16,019 bases of DNA from CAYQPF01 sp964419225 (GTDB taxonomy: Bacteria; Cloacimonadota; Cloacimonadia; Cloacimonadales; CAYQPF01): the NCBI GenBank assembly GCA_964419225.1, contig CAYQPF010000110.1:1-16019 (forward strand), given 5' to 3'. The notes under the pieces are model-generated. The model worked only from the letters and a program-made list of their open reading frames with translations. It was not told the DNA's origin and ran no database searches. Made by a program: the position numbers and the translations under genes. Shown one piece after another: positions 14,401 to 16,019 of the stretch (its first letter is position 1; every line of letters starts with the position of its first letter).

Positions 14401-16019
14401 ATGAAGAATTGTTGTGATGCTAAACTATTAAAAGAGCTTGCCCAAGCGAGAAAGATAAAAGATGTAAAACTGCAGGTGAAAGTTTTGGAAGCGTGTGTTT
14501 CAGACTGTTTTGCAAAGAGAGAATATCAGGGATCTCTTATATATTTGGGTGAAATCATCAAGCTTTTGGAGCAGGAAAATAATTTTGAATCTTTAGTGAA
14601 TAAAAAGAATCAGTATGGAAAGGTATTGATGTTTTTAAGCCGGCCTGTAGAAGCCAGAGTTCTTTTTGACGAGTCGATAGAAATCTGTAAAAAGCACGGC
14701 TATGAGTTATTATTGGCAGATGCAATTTGTACTGTGGCCAAGCTGTACCGTGATTCCGGCAATTTTGAGGAAAGTCTTACCTGGAATTTCAGAGCACTGG
14801 AGATTTTTGAGAAGAATATGGAAATTATCAATAATTCTTCGGGTACAAAAGGGAAGGATGATTATGCCAGTACATTGGAGAATATCGGGATCATCTATGG
14901 TCAGATGGACTGTCAGGAAAAAGCAAAGGATTATTTACTGAAGGCACATGACATATTTGTATCAACAGGGATGCATAAATCTATCATGGGAGTCTTGATC
15001 AATCTTGGAGTGATACACAGCAAAGATGATCCGCAAAAAACTATTGATTATTACAATAAAGCTATGGAATATACGAAGCTTATTCCGAATTCAGATAATA
15101 CTGTCGCCATATTGATGAATAATATCGGGGGCACCTACGAAGATATAACAGATTATGAATCAGCTTTGAAGTACTATTTTCTAGCCAAGGAAATGATGGA
15201 AAAAGGGCAGATGCTCAAGTATTTGATGCAGACTTATAAACATATCGGAACTGTTTTGTCTAAAACCGGAGATAATGTTCAGGCTGTGATCTATTTTAAC
15301 AAAGCGATTGAACTCGCAGAGAAATTTGGTATTGAAAACGAATTAGAAGAAAACTATGTTTTGTTAAGTGAATTATATGAAACTCAGAAGGATTTCAAAA
15401 CAGCTTTGGAATATGCCAGAAAGAGTGCAGTATTGAAAGCCAAGATCTTCAGCAGTGATCTGGCAGATAAGCTGGCAGGTTTGCAGAAAAAGTATGATGA
15501 AACTCATAAAGAACTGGAAGTGATCAAGAAACAGAATTCTCTGATCTCTGAAGCTTTGAAGAAGAAAATGAATATGAATTTCATCGGGACAAGTCCTGCG
15601 ATCAAGAAAGTACTTGATCTGGCATTAACCGCTGCCAATCATAAGGATACGAATGTTTTAATAACAGGTGAAAGCGGAGTGGGTAAGGAGATTATTGCTC
15701 ATATTATCCATTATGCCAGTACACGTAAAGAATCACTGTTTGTACCAGTAAATTGCAGTTCTATTCCTGAGTCTATGGCTGAAGCAGAGTTTTTTGGATA
15801 TGTGAAGGGCTCTTTCACAGGATCGAGTTTCGATAAGATGGGGTTTTTTGAAGAAGCAGATAAGGGGACTTTGTTTTTGGATGAAATTGCTGATACGATA
15901 CCTCAATTACAGGCCAAGTTTTTAAGAGTGCTGGAAAACAAACAGGTGAAAAGACTGGGTGCCAAGAAGGCTGTAACAGTTGATTTCAGAATCATTGCTG
16001 CTACCAATAAAAATATTGA
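14401..16019 (+). CDS. TPR-containing sigma-54-dependent transcriptional activator (AAA+; partial, C-terminus outside window)
   Basis: 539 codons are visible from the ATG at 14401 (GGGGA 5 nt upstream), with no stop before the window end. Residues about 25-350 are helical TPR-type repeats (for example NIGGTYEDITDYESALKYYF and HIGTVLSKTGDNVQAVIYFN). A coiled-coil linker follows at about 355-392. The AAA+ domain begins at FIGTSPAIKKVL (394-405), with Walker A GESGVGKE (423-430), Walker B TLFLDE (490-495) and RIIAATNKN (530-538) near sensor I. The sigma-54 contact loop, usually GAFTGA, reads GSFTGS (470-475): the key F and T are kept, both Ala are Ser. There is no receiver, GAF or PAS domain, so the TPR part probably senses a protein or peptide partner. 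A Fis-type HTH should follow beyond the window. It is divergent from the sorted unknown protein gene; targets are unknown. Confidence 0.92.
   Translation, partial: MKNCCDAKLLKELAQARKIKDVKLQVKVLEACVSDCFAKREYQGSLIYLGEIIKLLEQENNFESLVNKKNQYGKVLMFLSRPVEARVLFDESIEICKKHGYELLLADAICTVAKLYRDSGNFEESLTWNFRALEIFEKNMEIINNSSGTKGKDDYASTLENIGIIYGQMDCQEKAKDYLLKAHDIFVSTGMHKSIMGVLINLGVIHSKDDPQKTIDYYNKAMEYTKLIPNSDNTVAILMNNIGGTYEDITDYESALKYYFLAKEMMEKGQMLKYLMQTYKHIGTVLSKTGDNVQAVIYFNKAIELAEKFGIENELEENYVLLSELYETQKDFKTALEYARKSAVLKAKIFSSDLADKLAGLQKKYDETHKELEVIKKQNSLISEALKKKMNMNFIGTSPAIKKVLDLALTAANHKDTNVLITGESGVGKEIIAHIIHYASTRKESLFVPVNCSSIPESMAEAEFFGYVKGSFTGSSFDKMGFFEEADKGTLFLDEIADTIPQLQAKFLRVLENKQVKRLGAKKAVTVDFRIIAATNKNI

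Noticed and set aside
14702..14941. 79-codon plus-strand open frame
   Set aside because: Out-of-frame shadow inside the TPR region of the sigma-54 activator, which continues open through it in the main frame.
1..16019. tRNA, rRNA, insertion sequence, integrase or phage genes
   Set aside because: I saw no tRNA or rRNA signatures, transposase or integrase motifs, or terminal inverted repeats anywhere in the window.

Overview
The window reads as a chromosomal segment from a Gram-negative, low-GC bacterium of the FCB superphylum. The best guess is Cloacimonadota (the Cloacimonas group), with Ignavibacteria-like or Marinimicrobia-like lineages as alternatives. The basis is two secreted proteins that end in the 'YPNPF...G.KVKTL...ASGIYFYKL...ILIK' type of C-terminal sorting domain, a peptidoglycan-binding OmpA domain, stand-alone Reg_prop beta-propellers, a TPR-linked sigma-54 activator, and spacers holding short-period tandem repeats. 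The taxonomic call is inference from family knowledge; no rRNA or tRNA gene is visible.

Layout. Everything from 1 to 14143 is transcribed leftward (minus strand); the last gene (14401 to the window end) is transcribed rightward. (1) 4461 down to 1 is a tight five-gene operon. In order of transcription it encodes a soluble coiled-coil protein, a two-TM helical membrane protein, a solute-binding protein fused to an OmpA domain, a NitT/TauT-type ABC permease and the matching ATPase, which is cut by the window edge. Gaps are 13, 24 and 67 nt, then a 4-nt overlap. A perfect 10-bp stem-loop sits between the binding-protein and permease genes. (2) 7541 down to 4671 is a secreted M1-family metallo-aminopeptidase with FN3, a possible Rossmann-like module and a sorting domain, followed by an intrinsic terminator. 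(3) 12447 down to 7799 is a pair of tandem paralogous secreted beta-propeller proteins of 21 and 14 Reg_prop blades. (4) 14143 down to 12644 is a secreted protein of unknown function with the same type of sorting domain. (5) 14401 onward is a TPR plus AAA+ sigma-54-dependent activator, cut by the right edge.

How it may work. The first operon looks like an envelope-anchored uptake machine: the receptor appears held both in the inner membrane (uncleaved N-terminal TM) and on peptidoglycan (OmpA domain), and is co-expressed with two helical or coiled-coil partners of unknown role. The peptidase, the propellers and the unknown sorted protein form a block of exported proteins for extracellular or periplasmic work; only two of the four carry the sorting domain. 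The divergent activator has a good sigma-70 promoter of its own, but its targets cannot be assigned from this window.

The most noteworthy observations are: the operon combining an SBP-OmpA fusion with coiled-coil proteins; the 14- versus 21-blade propellers (2x7 and 3x7); the non-canonical GSFTGS loop in the activator; and several spacers carrying different micro-tandem arrays of 7-, 9- or 10-bp period, reminiscent of the heptameric STRR repeats of cyanobacteria.
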